From NCBI GenBank assembly GCA_000995965.1, contig LBYD01000002.1:248001-312000 (forward strand): DNA of 64,000 nt, in the 5' to 3' direction. This DNA comes from Candidatus Moranbacteria bacterium GW2011_GWC2_40_12 (GTDB taxonomy: Bacteria; Patescibacteria; Paceibacteria; Moranbacterales; UBA11712). Positions 14,782 to 23,548 of this stretch are shown piece by piece (position 1 is the first letter of the stretch; each line of letters opens with the position of its first letter). The position numbers and the translations under genes were made by a program. The notes below the pieces were generated by a model that made no database searches, was not told where the DNA came from, and saw nothing but the letters and a program-made list of their open reading frames with translations.

Positions 14782-15114
14782 ATGTTTTCAAGAATCGACA
14801 GAATAAATGAACTAATCAAAGAAACTTTAGCGGGTATCATCCAGGAAGAAGCTGAGATTCCCCCTGGGATTTTTTTGACAGTCGTGAAAGTTGACACCTC
14901 GCGCGATCTGCGCTACGCTAGAGTGTTTGTCAGTGTTTTTCCGGAAAAAAAGTTTGGGCAGACCATTGAGCTTCTTGGCAAAAGAATATACTTGATCCAA
15001 GGGGAGCTGAACAAAAAGCTTCACATGAAACCGCTTCCGAGAATTGAATTTGTGGCGGACAAAACGGAGGTCGAGGCTGACAAAATTGAGAAGCTGCTGA
15101 AAGAGCTTAAATAA
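14782..15114 (+). CDS. rbfA: Ribosome-binding factor A
   Basis: The 110-aa KH-like protein assists late 30S maturation. Residues RIDRINELIKETLAGIIQEEAEIPPGIFLTVVKVDTSRDLRYARVFVSVFPE and the end LHMKPLPRIEFVADKTEVEADKIEKLLKEL match the family throughout, at the usual length. It follows infB, the common bacterial order (infB-rbfA-nrnA), after a hairpin. Confidence 0.95.
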   Translation: MFSRIDRINELIKETLAGIIQEEAEIPPGIFLTVVKVDTSRDLRYARVFVSVFPEKKFGQTIELLGKRIYLIQGELNKKLHMKPLPRIEFVADKTEVEADKIEKLLKELK

Positions 15115-15120
15115 AAAATT

Positions 15121-16098
15121 ATGGATTTTGGATTTGCAAAAGAATTCACGGAGATCAAAAAAGAATTGGAGAAATCCAAGGACGTTTTGATTGTGGCGCA
15201 TTCGGCTCCCGACGGCGACACAATCGGATCTTCTTTCGCGCTCAAGGAATATCTGGTTTCCGGATTGGGAAAAAATGCAATTGTCATCTGTCCCGATTCT
15301 TTGCCGCAATATCTCAAAGATTTTTTGGGGAGCGAAAACGTTGAGATTTCGGAAAATATAAATCGCAAAAAATTTGACCTGGTTATCGGGTGCGACGCAG
15401 TCGAGCGGGGATTTGAAAAAATAGTGGCGAAAAAAGAAAATAACCAAAAAATCATACTCCTTGATCATCATACGACGCTTCGGATGAAAAAGATAAAGCC
15501 CGATATTGCCATAAGCGACGAAAGATATTCTTCCGTCTGTGAAATCCTTTTTGATTTTTTCGATTTTCACCGCATTGAAATGAGCAGGAAAATTGCGGAA
15601 TATCTTCTTCTTGGCGTTTTGGGTGACACGGGAATTTTTCAACATGCCAATACGACACCCAAGGTGATGGAAATAGCGGCCAATCTCATGCGTCGCGGAG
15701 CCTCGCTTTCAAAAATAATCCGCCTCGTTTTCAAAAACAAACGCTTGGAGACGCTCAAGCTTTGGGGTCGGGCGATGGAGCGGGCAGAAATCAATCCAAA
15801 GACGGGAGCCATCGTTTCTTATGTGACGAAACAGGATCTTGAAGATTTGCGGGGGGACGCCGAAGATATTTCAGGAGTGGCGGAAATACTGAACACCGTT
15901 TCCGGGACAAAATTCTCGCTGGTTCTTTCCGAGCGGGGAGAAAATCGGGTAAAAGGAAGCCTTCGAAGTGAAGAATATAAGGATACGGATGTCTCAGAAA
16001 TCGCCCGGCTACTCCGGGGGGGCGGTCATCGTCTTTCAAGCGGTTTTGAGATCAAGGGAAAATTGGTAAAAGATGGAAATGGGTGGAAAGTGGAATGA
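15121..16098 (+). CDS. DHH/DHHA1 phosphoesterase (NrnA-like oligoribonuclease)
   Basis: The 325-aa protein has N-terminal DHH motifs HSAPDGDTIGSS (about residues 27-38) and LLDHHTT (about 114), and a C-terminal DHHA1 motif GGGHRLSSGF near residue 302. NrnA-type enzymes degrade short RNA and may dephosphorylate pAp. It starts six bases after rbfA, so the two are one operon. Length fits NrnA. Confidence 0.92.
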   Translation: MDFGFAKEFTEIKKELEKSKDVLIVAHSAPDGDTIGSSFALKEYLVSGLGKNAIVICPDSLPQYLKDFLGSENVEISENINRKKFDLVIGCDAVERGFEKIVAKKENNQKIILLDHHTTLRMKKIKPDIAISDERYSSVCEILFDFFDFHRIEMSRKIAEYLLLGVLGDTGIFQHANTTPKVMEIAANLMRRGASLSKIIRLVFKNKRLETLKLWGRAMERAEINPKTGAIVSYVTKQDLEDLRGDAEDISGVAEILNTVSGTKFSLVLSERGENRVKGSLRSEEYKDTDVSEIARLLRGGGHRLSSGFEIKGKLVKDGNGWKVE

Positions 16099-16099
16099 C

Positions 16100-16203
16100 T
16101 TTACGAATTACGAATCTCTTACGAATATACGAATGAAATAATTTCGTAATTGGCAATTGGTACTTCGGATATCCAAATTACTGATTACAAATTACCAATT
16201 ACT
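16100..16203. repeat. ACGAAT- and AATTACCAATTAC-type intergenic repeat
   Basis: Words such as TTACGAATTACGAAT, ATATACGAATGAA, then AATTGGCAATTGG and ACAAATTACCAATTAC. Both word types occur in other spacers of the window. Confidence 0.55.
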
Positions 16204-16205
16204 TT

Positions 16206-16865
16206 ATGCAATATAAAAAACTCGAAGAAAAAATAAAGTTCTGCCGAAAATGCCACCTTCGTGATACATGCACGCAGGTTGTCCCGGGGGAGGGAAATTT
16301 CAATGCGGAGATTATGTTCATTGGGGAAGGTCCGGGAGAAAATGAAGACCGGCAAGGCCGGCCGTTTGTCGGGGCGGCGGGGAAATTTTTGGAGGAAATG
16401 CTTTCTCTGATTGGAAAAAAAAGGGAGGATGTTTTCATCGGGAACGTTCTCAAGTGCCGCCCGCCGGGAAATCGCGATCCGATGCCGGAAGAAGTGGCCG
16501 CTTGCTGGCCCTGGATGATGGATCAGATAGAAATGATCAGGCCGAAACTAATCGTGCTTCTCGGCCGGCACGCGATGGAAAGATTTTTGCCGAACCAAAA
16601 AATTTCAAAGATTCACGGGCAGGCCATGCGCCGCGAAATTCCCGAAATCGGCCGGCAGGTTTTTTACGTCCTATATCATCCGGCGGCGGCGCTATATCAA
16701 GGAAGCCTGCGAGAAATACTGAAGGCGGATTTCAAAAAGATCCCGAAAGTGATTGAGGCAATTGAGAAAGGCAAAAAGGGAGATTTGGGTGACGAGGGGA
16801 ACGAGGTGGAAAAAGAGGAGAAAAACAGGTTTGAGGAAGAAGATAAACAGGAGGCGTTGTTTTGA
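16206..16865 (+). CDS. Uracil-DNA glycosylase, family 4 (Fe-S type)
   Basis: The 219-aa enzyme removes uracil from DNA. Motif GEGPGENEDRQGRPFVGAAGK (about residues 40-60) carries the catalytic and uracil-binding positions, and HPAAALYQ near residue 159 is the second active-site motif. Cysteines 13, 16, 84 and 100 fit a 4Fe-4S cluster (C-x2-C ... C-x15-C). The C-terminus is an added Glu/Lys-rich tail of about 30 residues. It is followed by two tRNA genes. Confidence 0.94.
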   Translation: MQYKKLEEKIKFCRKCHLRDTCTQVVPGEGNFNAEIMFIGEGPGENEDRQGRPFVGAAGKFLEEMLSLIGKKREDVFIGNVLKCRPPGNRDPMPEEVAACWPWMMDQIEMIRPKLIVLLGRHAMERFLPNQKISKIHGQAMRREIPEIGRQVFYVLYHPAAALYQGSLREILKADFKKIPKVIEAIEKGKKGDLGDEGNEVEKEEKNRFEEEDKQEALF

Positions 16866-16903
16866 TTTTACTTTTTGATATTTTCACTTTACATTATATA
16901 TAT

Positions 16904-16976
16904 GGCCGGGTGGCGAAGTAGCTAACGCGGCGGTCTGCAAAACCGCTATTCATGGGTGCAAATCCCATCTCGGCCT
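16904..16976 (+). tRNA. tRNA-Cys(GCA)
   Basis: Acceptor GGCCGGG pairs with CTCGGCC, discriminator T16976 (usual for Cys). Anticodon stem GCGGT/ACCGC, loop CTGCAAA, anticodon GCA. T-arm ATGGG-TGCAAAT-CCCAT. Confidence 0.92.
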
Positions 16977-16989
16977 CAAGATCAACTTT

Positions 16990-17072
16990 GCCCGGGTGGT
17001 GGAATGGTATACACGAGGGACTTAAAATCCCTTGGGAGCAATCTCTTGTGAGTTCGAGTCTCACCCCGGGCA
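16990..17072 (+). tRNA. tRNA-Leu(TAA)
   Basis: Acceptor GCCCGGG (16990-16996) pairs with CCCGGGC (17065-17071), discriminator A. Anticodon stem AGGGA/TCCCT, loop CTTAAAA, anticodon TAA. It has a long variable arm. Unlike many bacterial tRNA-Leu(UAA) genes it has no group I intron. Confidence 0.93.
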
Positions 17073-17144
17073 CGTATCAAATTTTAAATGAAAAAGTAAA
17101 AATTAAAAATTTAGGTGTCGCTACGCGACGATTTTTATTTAGGT

Positions 17145-17870
17145 ATGATTGAGGGAAATATCAGAAAAAATTTGATTCTCTCCGCGGATGATTTTGGGAA
17201 GAGCGAACTGGCGAATAAAAATATCCTGAAACTTGCCAAGGCGGGCAAGCTCGACCGGATTTCGGTGATGGTTGACGGCGGTATCAGTCAAGAAGAAGCC
17301 ATGGAACTTCTGGCCGTGGGAGTGAAGGTGGATATCCATTTCGAACTTATTTGGCAAAAAAGAAGAAGAAATCTGCTCAAAGACCACACTTTGAGGCAGG
17401 GAATTGTTTTTTTTGCAAATTATCTTTGGGGTGATTGGCCTGTTCCGGAACATCCCAGAAGCGGAACAGCTTCTGTAAAGCGGGAATGGAAAGATCAGAT
17501 TGAAAAATTCAGAAAAATCTTCAACCGGTTGCCGGATGGGATAAGCTCGCATGAGCATGTCCATTATTTTCCGGCATATTTTTCCATAGCGCTTGAACTG
17601 GCGGATAGCTATGAAATTCCTTTCGTTCGTTTCGGAAATAAAGGATTTGCCGGAAAGAGAAACAGCGTTTATCTGATCCTGAAAATAATGCGCTGGCTCA
17701 ACAAAAAAAAGTTCTTTTGCTCAAATGTTTCTTCATCTGATTATTTCGCGAGTCTCGATTGGATAGAAAATTTCGGCGAATTTTTGAAAAATATTCCGGA
17801 AGGGCAAACAGAAATAGCCTGCCATCCGGAAAGAATGGAAGAATATAATTTCGCATTGAACAATCTTTAG
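17145..17870 (+). CDS. ChbG/YdjC-family carbohydrate deacetylase
   Basis: The 241-aa protein starts MIEGNIRKNLILSADDFGKSELANKNIL, the SADDFG motif of the ChbG/YdjC family, whose Asp pair binds a metal with later His residues; VDIHFEL near residue 63 and SHEHVHYFPA near 137 provide them. Members remove acetyl groups from amino sugars such as chitobiose. ATG 17145 is preferred to GTG 17115, which adds residues before the strand. The next gene begins two bases after its stop. Confidence 0.85.
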   Translation: MIEGNIRKNLILSADDFGKSELANKNILKLAKAGKLDRISVMVDGGISQEEAMELLAVGVKVDIHFELIWQKRRRNLLKDHTLRQGIVFFANYLWGDWPVPEHPRSGTASVKREWKDQIEKFRKIFNRLPDGISSHEHVHYFPAYFSIALELADSYEIPFVRFGNKGFAGKRNSVYLILKIMRWLNKKKFFCSNVSSSDYFASLDWIENFGEFLKNIPEGQTEIACHPERMEEYNFALNNL

Positions 17871-17872
17871 CT

Positions 17873-18619
17873 ATGAATGTCTGGATATATAGCCTCACAA
17901 GCGTTTTTGTTGTCAGTTTGGTTTCCTTGGCAGGAATTTTCACGCTTGTTCTCAAAAAAGAAAAGTTGAAGATAATTATTTTGTTTTTAGTAAGCTTCGC
18001 CGTAGGCGCGCTGTTTGGCGATGCGATAATCCACCTTATCCCGGAATCATTTGAAGCGATCGAATCAAAAATTTTGGTTTCTTTGCTGATTCTTTCAGGA
18101 ATAATCTTCTTTTTTGTTCTTGAAAAATTCATTCATTGGCGGCATTGCCATGTGCTTGGATCAGAGAAGCACATTCATCCGGTCGTCTATATGAATATCA
18201 TCGGAGATCTTGTCCACAATTTTATTGACGGAATGCTTATTGCCGGGAGTTTTTTGATAAGCATTCCCCTCGGAGTCTCGACTTCGATCGCCGTAGTGCT
18301 TCACGAAATTCCTCAGGAAATAGGTGACTTTGGGGTGCTTCTCCATGGGGGGTTTTCTGTCCGAAAAGCGCTTTTTTTCAATTTCGTCTCAGCTTCAACG
18401 GCTTTCGCGGGAGCAATTTTGATACTTGCCATCGGATCGCGCTTTCAAGAAATAATCTCATTCCTTGTTCCGATAACCGCTGGCGGATTTTTGTATATCG
18501 CTGGATCCGATCTCATCCCGGAACTTAAGCATGAAACAAAAATAGCCGCTTCAATCGGACAACTAGCGGCAATAATTCTCGGAATCGCGGTTATGGCGGG
18601 ACTGTTGCTTATCGACTAA
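17873..18619 (+). CDS. ZIP-family metal transporter
   Basis: The 248-aa membrane protein has eight hydrophobic segments and the two ZIP signature helices, HNFIDGML near residue 113 and HEIPQEIGD near residue 143, which bind Zn or Fe. The variable loop before them has His residues (HWRHCHVLGSEKHIHP). It lies two bases after the deacetylase gene, probably in one transcript. It is convergent with gpmI (three bases apart). Confidence 0.93.
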   Translation: MNVWIYSLTSVFVVSLVSLAGIFTLVLKKEKLKIIILFLVSFAVGALFGDAIIHLIPESFEAIESKILVSLLILSGIIFFFVLEKFIHWRHCHVLGSEKHIHPVVYMNIIGDLVHNFIDGMLIAGSFLISIPLGVSTSIAVVLHEIPQEIGDFGVLLHGGFSVRKALFFNFVSASTAFAGAILILAIGSRFQEIISFLVPITAGGFLYIAGSDLIPELKHETKIAASIGQLAAIILGIAVMAGLLLID

Positions 18620-18622
18620 AAT

Positions 18623-20194
18623 CTATTTCAAAATCTCAAGCAAACTTCGTCCGGTCATTTCCGGCGGGATTTTCAAATTCATCGCGGAAAGGACGGTTGG
18701 AGCAACGTCGCCCAAAATCCCCCGGACATTTTTTTTCCCAGTCATAATTTCAGATTCTGATTTCTGGCGCTGGCTTTCAGGCGCGACATACCAAATAGGA
18801 ACAGGGAAAATGGAATGTTCCGTATCAGGTTCCTCGGTTCGCGGATTGGTCAACTCTTCGGCATTTCCATGGTCAGCCGTGATAAAAAGGCTGCCCCCCA
18901 TTTTCAGCACTTGCGGAACGATTTTTCCGAGGCAGACATCAACGGTTTCAACTGCGGAAATTGCCGCTTGCATGTTCCCTGTATGCCCAACCATATCAGG
19001 GTTGGCGAAATTCACCAAAATGAAGGAATATTTTCCCTTGCCCAATTCCTTCAAGATTGTTTCTGTGATGGCCGGGGCGCTCATCTCGGGCATTTTGTCA
19101 TAGGTTGAAATCGATTGGGAAGGAACAAGAATCCGTTCCTCGTTGGCGAAAGGTTCTTCCTGTCCGCCGTTGAAAAAATATGTGACATGAGCATACTTTT
19201 CCGTTTCGGCGATCCGCAATTGGTGAAGGCCGGCCCGGCTCACGACTTCTCCCAAGCTATTTGTGATCGCAATGGGGGGAAATGCGACTCGAACAGGGAG
19301 ATTATCTTCATATTGGGTAAAACAAACAAATTCCAGGTTGGAAAGATATTTTTCTCTTTTTATTTTGGTGAAAGTGGGAAGGACAAAAGCTTTGGTGAGC
19401 TGTCGCGCGCGATCTTCCCGGAAATTGAAAAAAATGACGGTATCATTTTCTTTGACTACGCCAACTTCGCCTTTTCCGTCATCGATTAGAGTGGGTTCGA
19501 TGAACTCATCTGTCACATTTGAATCATAAGATTTTTGAATGGTTTCCAAGGCGCTCTTTTCTTTCTTTCCCTGTCCAAGAGTAAGGAGGTCATAGGCCTT
19601 TTTTATTCTGTTCCAATTGTCATTTCGGTCCATGGCGAAATATCTTCCCGAGATCGAAGCGATTTTACCGCAAGAATATTCAGCAAGCCGGGCCTCGATG
19701 TCTCCGATGACTTTCAACCCGGATGTCGGCGGAGCGTCCCGGCCATCAGTGAAGAGATGAAGAAATATTTTTTCCAGCCCGTTTTTTTTGGCCATCTCGA
19801 CGAGGGCATAGAGGTGGTCAAGAGAGCTATGCACTCCTCCGTCGGAAGCCAATCCCATGAAGTGAAGGGCGCTTCCATTTTTTTTGACGTTTTCTATGCC
19901 GGCGAGAAGCGCTTCATTTTTGAAAAAAGTTCCGTCCTGGACAGAAAGAGTGATGCGGGGGAGATTCTGGTAAATTACCCTGCCGGCTCCCAGCGTCAGA
20001 TGCCCCACTTCGGAGTTTCCCATTTCGCCCCAAGGGAGTCCGACAGAAATTCCCGAGGCCTGAAGGAGCGTCTCGGGATAGTAGCGCGTGATTTTGTCTA
20101 TGGACGGGGTTTTCGCCTGGGCGATGGCATTTCCTTCGTAAGAGGAATTTTCCCCCCAGCCATCAAGGACGATGAGAAACACGGGTCTAATCAT
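18623..20194 (-). CDS. gpmI: 2,3-bisphosphoglycerate-independent phosphoglycerate mutase
   Basis: The 523-aa alkaline-phosphatase-fold enzyme interconverts 3- and 2-phosphoglycerate in glycolysis. The first metal motif DGWG is at residues 11-14, the phospho-serine lies in MGNSEVGH (Ser61), and the C-terminal metal ligands are in FITADHGNAE and DTEHS. Length is normal. It is on the minus strand, convergent with the ZIP gene. Confidence 0.97.
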   Translation of the reverse strand: MIRPVFLIVLDGWGENSSYEGNAIAQAKTPSIDKITRYYPETLLQASGISVGLPWGEMGNSEVGHLTLGAGRVIYQNLPRITLSVQDGTFFKNEALLAGIENVKKNGSALHFMGLASDGGVHSSLDHLYALVEMAKKNGLEKIFLHLFTDGRDAPPTSGLKVIGDIEARLAEYSCGKIASISGRYFAMDRNDNWNRIKKAYDLLTLGQGKKEKSALETIQKSYDSNVTDEFIEPTLIDDGKGEVGVVKENDTVIFFNFREDRARQLTKAFVLPTFTKIKREKYLSNLEFVCFTQYEDNLPVRVAFPPIAITNSLGEVVSRAGLHQLRIAETEKYAHVTYFFNGGQEEPFANEERILVPSQSISTYDKMPEMSAPAITETILKELGKGKYSFILVNFANPDMVGHTGNMQAAISAVETVDVCLGKIVPQVLKMGGSLFITADHGNAEELTNPRTEEPDTEHSIFPVPIWYVAPESQRQKSESEIMTGKKNVRGILGDVAPTVLSAMNLKIPPEMTGRSLLEILK

Positions 20195-20257
20195 TTTATT
20201 AGCGATCAGCGTGAAAATTTATTTTGGTAATCCAATATTATCACATCGCGGCCGACT

Positions 20258-20286
20258 TTGACAAAAAATATATCTTGGAGTATAAT
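20258..20286 (+). promoter_or_regulatory. Consensus promoter of rny
   Basis: Perfect TTGACA (20258-20263), 17 bases, perfect TATAAT (20281-20286). It leaves a leader of about 145 bases to ATG 20440. The leader is A/T-rich and holds a hairpin (GAAAATTT..AAATTTTC, about 20334-20357). Confidence 0.8.
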
Positions 20287-20439
20287 TTATTTTGTTATTA
20301 AATTAATCAAAAAGCTTCAATTGGTAACATATCGAAAATTTTAAATTTGAAATTTTCAATTTAAAATTAATCAAAAAATCTTTATTTTAAGCAATGAATA
20401 GATCATTTGGGTGTTATCAGCTGAATAGCGTAAAAAAAT

Positions 20440-21972
20440 ATGGAATTAAGTTTCAGCCTTCTTTTTATTGGAATTTTGAGCTTAGCTGTCGGCTCGGTTC
20501 TTGGGTATCTCGCCCGCCAGTCAATTGCTAAGAAACAACTTGGGACAGCCGAAGGAAAAGTGAATAAGATGATCACTGATGCTGAAGCGGAAGCCCAGTC
20601 AATTTTGCTTACGGCGAAAAACAAGGCAGTGGAAGTCCTGGAAGATGTGAAAAAAGAAGAAAAGAAAAGACAAGAACAGATTTTTCGCTCTGAAAAAAGG
20701 ATCGAATCACGTGAGGAGAATCTTGACCGAAAACTGGATGAAGTTGAACGCGGAAGAAGCCTTCTTATTAAAAAAGCGGAAGAAATCAAAAAAATCAGAA
20801 AAGAGTCAGAAACGGCGCGCCAGGAACAACTCAAGCGCTTGGAAAAAATAGCTAATCTTTCCAAAGAAGATGCCAAGAAAGTCCTGCTTCAATTAGCTGA
20901 AGAGCAAAACAGGGAATTTCTGGCAAAACAGATCAAAAAACTGGAACAGCAAAGCAACGAGGAGCTAGTGAAAAAAGCGCGCGATATCATGACTTCCGCT
21001 CTTCAAAGATATGCCGGAAGCCACGCCGCGGAGACGACAACCTCGACTGTTTCCATCCCATCGGACGAAATAAAAGGCAGAATTATCGGGCGCGAAGGAA
21101 GAAACATCAAGACACTGGAGCGGCTTACGGGGATTGAAGTGATTGTTGACGATACGCCGGAAGCAATCGTTCTTTCGGGATTCAACCCGGTCCGGCGCGA
21201 GATCGCAAGGTTGGCCATTGAAAAGCTGATCGCAGACGGCCGAATTCACCCGACCAGAATAGAAGAAGCGATAAACTTTGCCAAAACGGAAGTGAACAAC
21301 AAAATCAAAGAAGCCGGAGAGGCGGCGGCTTATGACGTGGGTATCGCAGGGCTTGATCCAAAGCTCATCCAGATTTTGGGAAGGCTCCGTTTTCGGACCA
21401 GCTATGGCCAGAATGTCCTTCTTCATTCGCTGGAAGTGGCGCATCTATCAGGAGCGCTTGCTGCGGAACTGGGAGCGGATGTGAATCTTGCCAAGAAGGC
21501 CGGGCTTCTCCATGACATCGGAAAGGCCATTGACCATGAAGTGCAGGGGACGCATATCGAAATTGGGATGAATATACTCAAGAAATTTGGCATTGGAAAT
21601 GCGGTGATCAATGCTATGAAGTCTCACCATGAGGATTTTCCATTTGAAAGCAACGAGGCTATGATCATTGCGGCGGCGGACGCGCTTTCCGCATCCCGTC
21701 CCGGGGCGAGAAAAGACACGTTGGAGGACTATTTGAAACGCCTTGGAGATCTTGAAAATGTCGCCCAGTCTTTCCCTGCCGTTGAGAAATCATATGCCAT
21801 TCAAGCAGGCCGTGAGATCAGGGTATTCGTGAAACCGGAAGAAGTTGATGATCTTGGGGCAATCAAACTGGCGCGGGAAATCGCTGACAAAATAGAACAG
21901 GAGCTGAAGTACCCGGGGGAAATAAAGGTGAACGTTCTCCGCGAGACAAGGGCAGTGGAAGTAGCGAGATAA
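20440..21972 (+). CDS. rny: Ribonuclease Y
   Basis: The 510-aa endoribonuclease starts RNA decay from the membrane. It has an N-terminal membrane helix (residues 3-23), a long coiled coil, a KH domain (IKGRIIGREGRNIKTLERLTGIEVIVDD, about 204-230) and an HD domain with HDIGKA near residue 358. Length is normal. Together with RNase J at 59422 it suggests a Gram-positive-like RNA-decay set. Confidence 0.97.
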   Translation: MELSFSLLFIGILSLAVGSVLGYLARQSIAKKQLGTAEGKVNKMITDAEAEAQSILLTAKNKAVEVLEDVKKEEKKRQEQIFRSEKRIESREENLDRKLDEVERGRSLLIKKAEEIKKIRKESETARQEQLKRLEKIANLSKEDAKKVLLQLAEEQNREFLAKQIKKLEQQSNEELVKKARDIMTSALQRYAGSHAAETTTSTVSIPSDEIKGRIIGREGRNIKTLERLTGIEVIVDDTPEAIVLSGFNPVRREIARLAIEKLIADGRIHPTRIEEAINFAKTEVNNKIKEAGEAAAYDVGIAGLDPKLIQILGRLRFRTSYGQNVLLHSLEVAHLSGALAAELGADVNLAKKAGLLHDIGKAIDHEVQGTHIEIGMNILKKFGIGNAVINAMKSHHEDFPFESNEAMIIAAADALSASRPGARKDTLEDYLKRLGDLENVAQSFPAVEKSYAIQAGREIRVFVKPEEVDDLGAIKLAREIADKIEQELKYPGEIKVNVLRETRAVEVAR

Positions 21973-22029
21973 ATAACTCGCGAATTAGGAGCGAATAGAA
22001 AACGAATTGGAGCGAATTGTTTTTTGTTG

Positions 22030-22058
22030 TTGCGCAATGTTAATATTTGGCTTAAAAT
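22030..22058 (+). promoter_or_regulatory. Putative promoter of the HU gene
   Basis: TTGCGC (22030-22035), 17 bases, TAAAAT (22053-22058). ATG 22147 is about 80 bases downstream. Confidence 0.45.
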
Positions 22059-22146
22059 AGATAAAAAGAGCTTAGCTGAAATATGCATTCGTATAATTGT
22101 ATTAAATTCGTAATTCGTAGAGAAAACCTAGAAAGCGGGGTGTATT

Positions 22147-22497
22147 ATGGCAACTGATATAAATAAAGAAGCGCTTGTCGAAATGGTGGCCAACAAAATT
22201 GGGCAAACGAAAAAAGAGGTTGAAGTGGTCGTAGACGCGATCGTAGACGCGATCACAGATGCGCTTCACGGGGATCGAAAAGTGACAATAGCCGGTTTTG
22301 GCACCTTCAAAGTGACACATCGCGCCGCGCGTGAAGGAATCAATCCGCAAACAAAGCAAAGAATAACGATCCAGGCAGTGAACACCCCGAAGTTCACGGC
22401 GGGAAAGCGCCTCAAAGAAGCAGTGCGTTCTCTCAAAGTGGCAGAGGCGGCTGCAGCGCAAGGTGATGCGCCATCGGAAGCAGTTTCTTTCCAGTAA
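22147..22497 (+). CDS. HU-family DNA-binding protein
   Basis: The 116-aa nucleoid protein matches HU over residues 5-96: NKEALVEMVANKIGQTKKEVEVVVDAIVDAITDAL, GFGTFKVTHRAAREGINPQTKQRITIQAVNTPKFTAGKRLKEAV. The Arg/Pro arm that inserts in the DNA minor groove is in NPQTKQRITIQAVNTPKF. It has an extra Ala/Gln-rich tail of about 20 residues beyond typical HU. GCGGGG lies about seven bases before ATG as a possible Shine-Dalgarno site. A strong terminator follows. Confidence 0.94.
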   Translation: MATDINKEALVEMVANKIGQTKKEVEVVVDAIVDAITDALHGDRKVTIAGFGTFKVTHRAAREGINPQTKQRITIQAVNTPKFTAGKRLKEAVRSLKVAEAAAAQGDAPSEAVSFQ

Positions 22498-22529
22498 AGA
22501 GTATAATGTCAGGAAACTTTTTATATTTC

Positions 22530-22563
22530 CTTTGCCCCGCTTTTTTCGTGGGGCAAAGTTTTT
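22530..22563 (+). terminator. Rho-independent terminator after HU
   Basis: CTTTGCCCC (22530-22538) pairs with GGGGCAAAG (22550-22558), then TTTTT. Confidence 0.92.
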
Positions 22564-22565
22564 AT

Positions 22566-22636
22566 CGGGCTGTCGTATACTGGCAGTACGCGTGCTTTGG
22601 GAGCACGTTGACTGGGTTCGATTCCCAGCAGCCCGA
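22566..22636 (+). tRNA. tRNA-Pro(TGG)
   Basis: Acceptor CGGGCTG (22566-22572) pairs with CAGCCCG (22629-22635), discriminator A. Anticodon stem CGTGC/GCACG, loop TTTGGGA, anticodon TGG. T-arm CTGGG-TTCGATT-CCCAG. It starts just after the HU terminator. Confidence 0.92.
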
Positions 22637-22647
22637 AAAAAATTGAA

Positions 22648-22677
22648 CCGGGTAGTATAGTGTGGTAGTATGGTAGT
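22648..22677 (+). pseudogene. tRNA-like 5' fragment ahead of an endonuclease-like gene
   Basis: CCGGGTAGTATAGTGTGG and TAGTATGG resemble the acceptor and D-arm of the tRNA-Gly at 23355 (GCGGGTATAGTATAATGG). It has no anticodon or 3' half and runs directly into the start of the 223-aa gene. Confidence 0.5.
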
Positions 22678-23349
22678 ATGAATAAAAGAAAAGAAAAAGC
22701 ATTTTTATTAAGAAAAAAGGGATATTCCTATAATATGATCACGGATCGTTTAGGGATAAGTAAAAGTACGCTAAGCTGTTGGTTCAAGGAAATTCCCTTT
22801 ACTCCGAATAAATACGTAATCGGAAGAATTAAGAAGGGACCATTTAAATCAGGACAAATTAGGCACAACCAGAGGGTTGCGGACATTGCAAAAATAAAAA
22901 AGCTTGCGAAAAATGAACTCGGTACAATTACAAAAAGGGATTTATGGATGCTTGGATTAGGATTATACATTGGAGAAGGATCAAAGGCTTATGAAACGGC
23001 GCAGATTATCAATTCAGATCCTGCCATTGTGAAGTTGGCGATCAAGTGGTTCAAGGATATTTGCGGAATCGATAACGATCATATTACAATTGCAATGCAT
23101 CTTTATCCAGATAATAATGAGAAAGAATGCAGAGATTATTGGAAAAAGATCACCGGTCTTTCGAAAAAACAGTTTAGGAAAACGCAGATAGACCGAAGAT
23201 TGGACAAATCCAGTAGCAAGAGGAGAAAATTACTTTATGGAACCGTTCTGTTATCCATAATCAGCAATGGAGATTCTAATTTTGGAGTAAACCTTCATCG
23301 AAGGATAATGGGCTGGATTGAAAGTAGTTTAGTTCAGGCAAAAAAATAA
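22678..23349 (+). CDS. HTH protein with LAGLIDADG-like motif (putative homing endonuclease)
   Basis: The 223-aa protein starts with a helix-turn-helix (LRKKGYSYNMITDRLGISKSTLSCWFKEI), then has LWMLGLGLYIGEGSKA near residue 97, a LAGLIDADG-like helix with an acidic end, and a later GDSNFGVNLHRRIMGWIE. One motif suggests it would act as a dimer. I cannot confirm endonuclease activity. It lies between a tRNA-like fragment and an intact tRNA-Gly, the same arrangement as the clear LAGLIDADG gene at 8780. The start is ATG 22678. Confidence 0.65.
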   Translation: MNKRKEKAFLLRKKGYSYNMITDRLGISKSTLSCWFKEIPFTPNKYVIGRIKKGPFKSGQIRHNQRVADIAKIKKLAKNELGTITKRDLWMLGLGLYIGEGSKAYETAQIINSDPAIVKLAIKWFKDICGIDNDHITIAMHLYPDNNEKECRDYWKKITGLSKKQFRKTQIDRRLDKSSSKRRKLLYGTVLLSIISNGDSNFGVNLHRRIMGWIESSLVQAKK

Positions 23350-23354
23350 AATAT

Positions 23355-23426
23355 GCGGGTATAGTATAATGGTTATTATGCGACTCTTCCAAAGTCGATA
23401 TGCGGGTTCGATTCCCGCTACCCGCT
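23355..23426 (+). tRNA. tRNA-Gly(TCC)
   Basis: Acceptor GCGGGTA (23355-23361) pairs with TACCCGC (23419-23425), discriminator T. Anticodon stem and loop CGACT-CTTCCAA-AGTCG, anticodon TCC. T-arm GCGGG-TTCGATT-CCCGC. Confidence 0.93.
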
Positions 23427-23539
23427 CACTTCTTCGCTCCTTGCGGAGCTTCGAAGCGCAAGCACTGCAGATTTATTGAAAACAGTTATGGAATAAAGAA
23501 GGAAGAAGTGCCCTGCGTAGCTTTATGCGAAGCATGGGC
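23427..23539. repeat. Structured palindromic flank of the GIY-YIG gene
   Basis: CACTTCTTC (23427-23435) and GAAGAAGTG (23502-23510) are perfect inverted arms. Inside is GCTCC-TTGC-GGAGC. At the gene-proximal side GCCCTGCGTAGC (23510-23521) faces GCGAAGCATGGGC. TATGCGAAGCAT here is shared with the insert in trpS at 54861-54896. Confidence 0.65.
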
Positions 23540-23548
23540 GATTATTGT

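Noticed and set aside
16454..16756. 100-aa frame inside the uracil-DNA glycosylase gene
   Set aside because: Out-of-frame shadow of a conserved gene.
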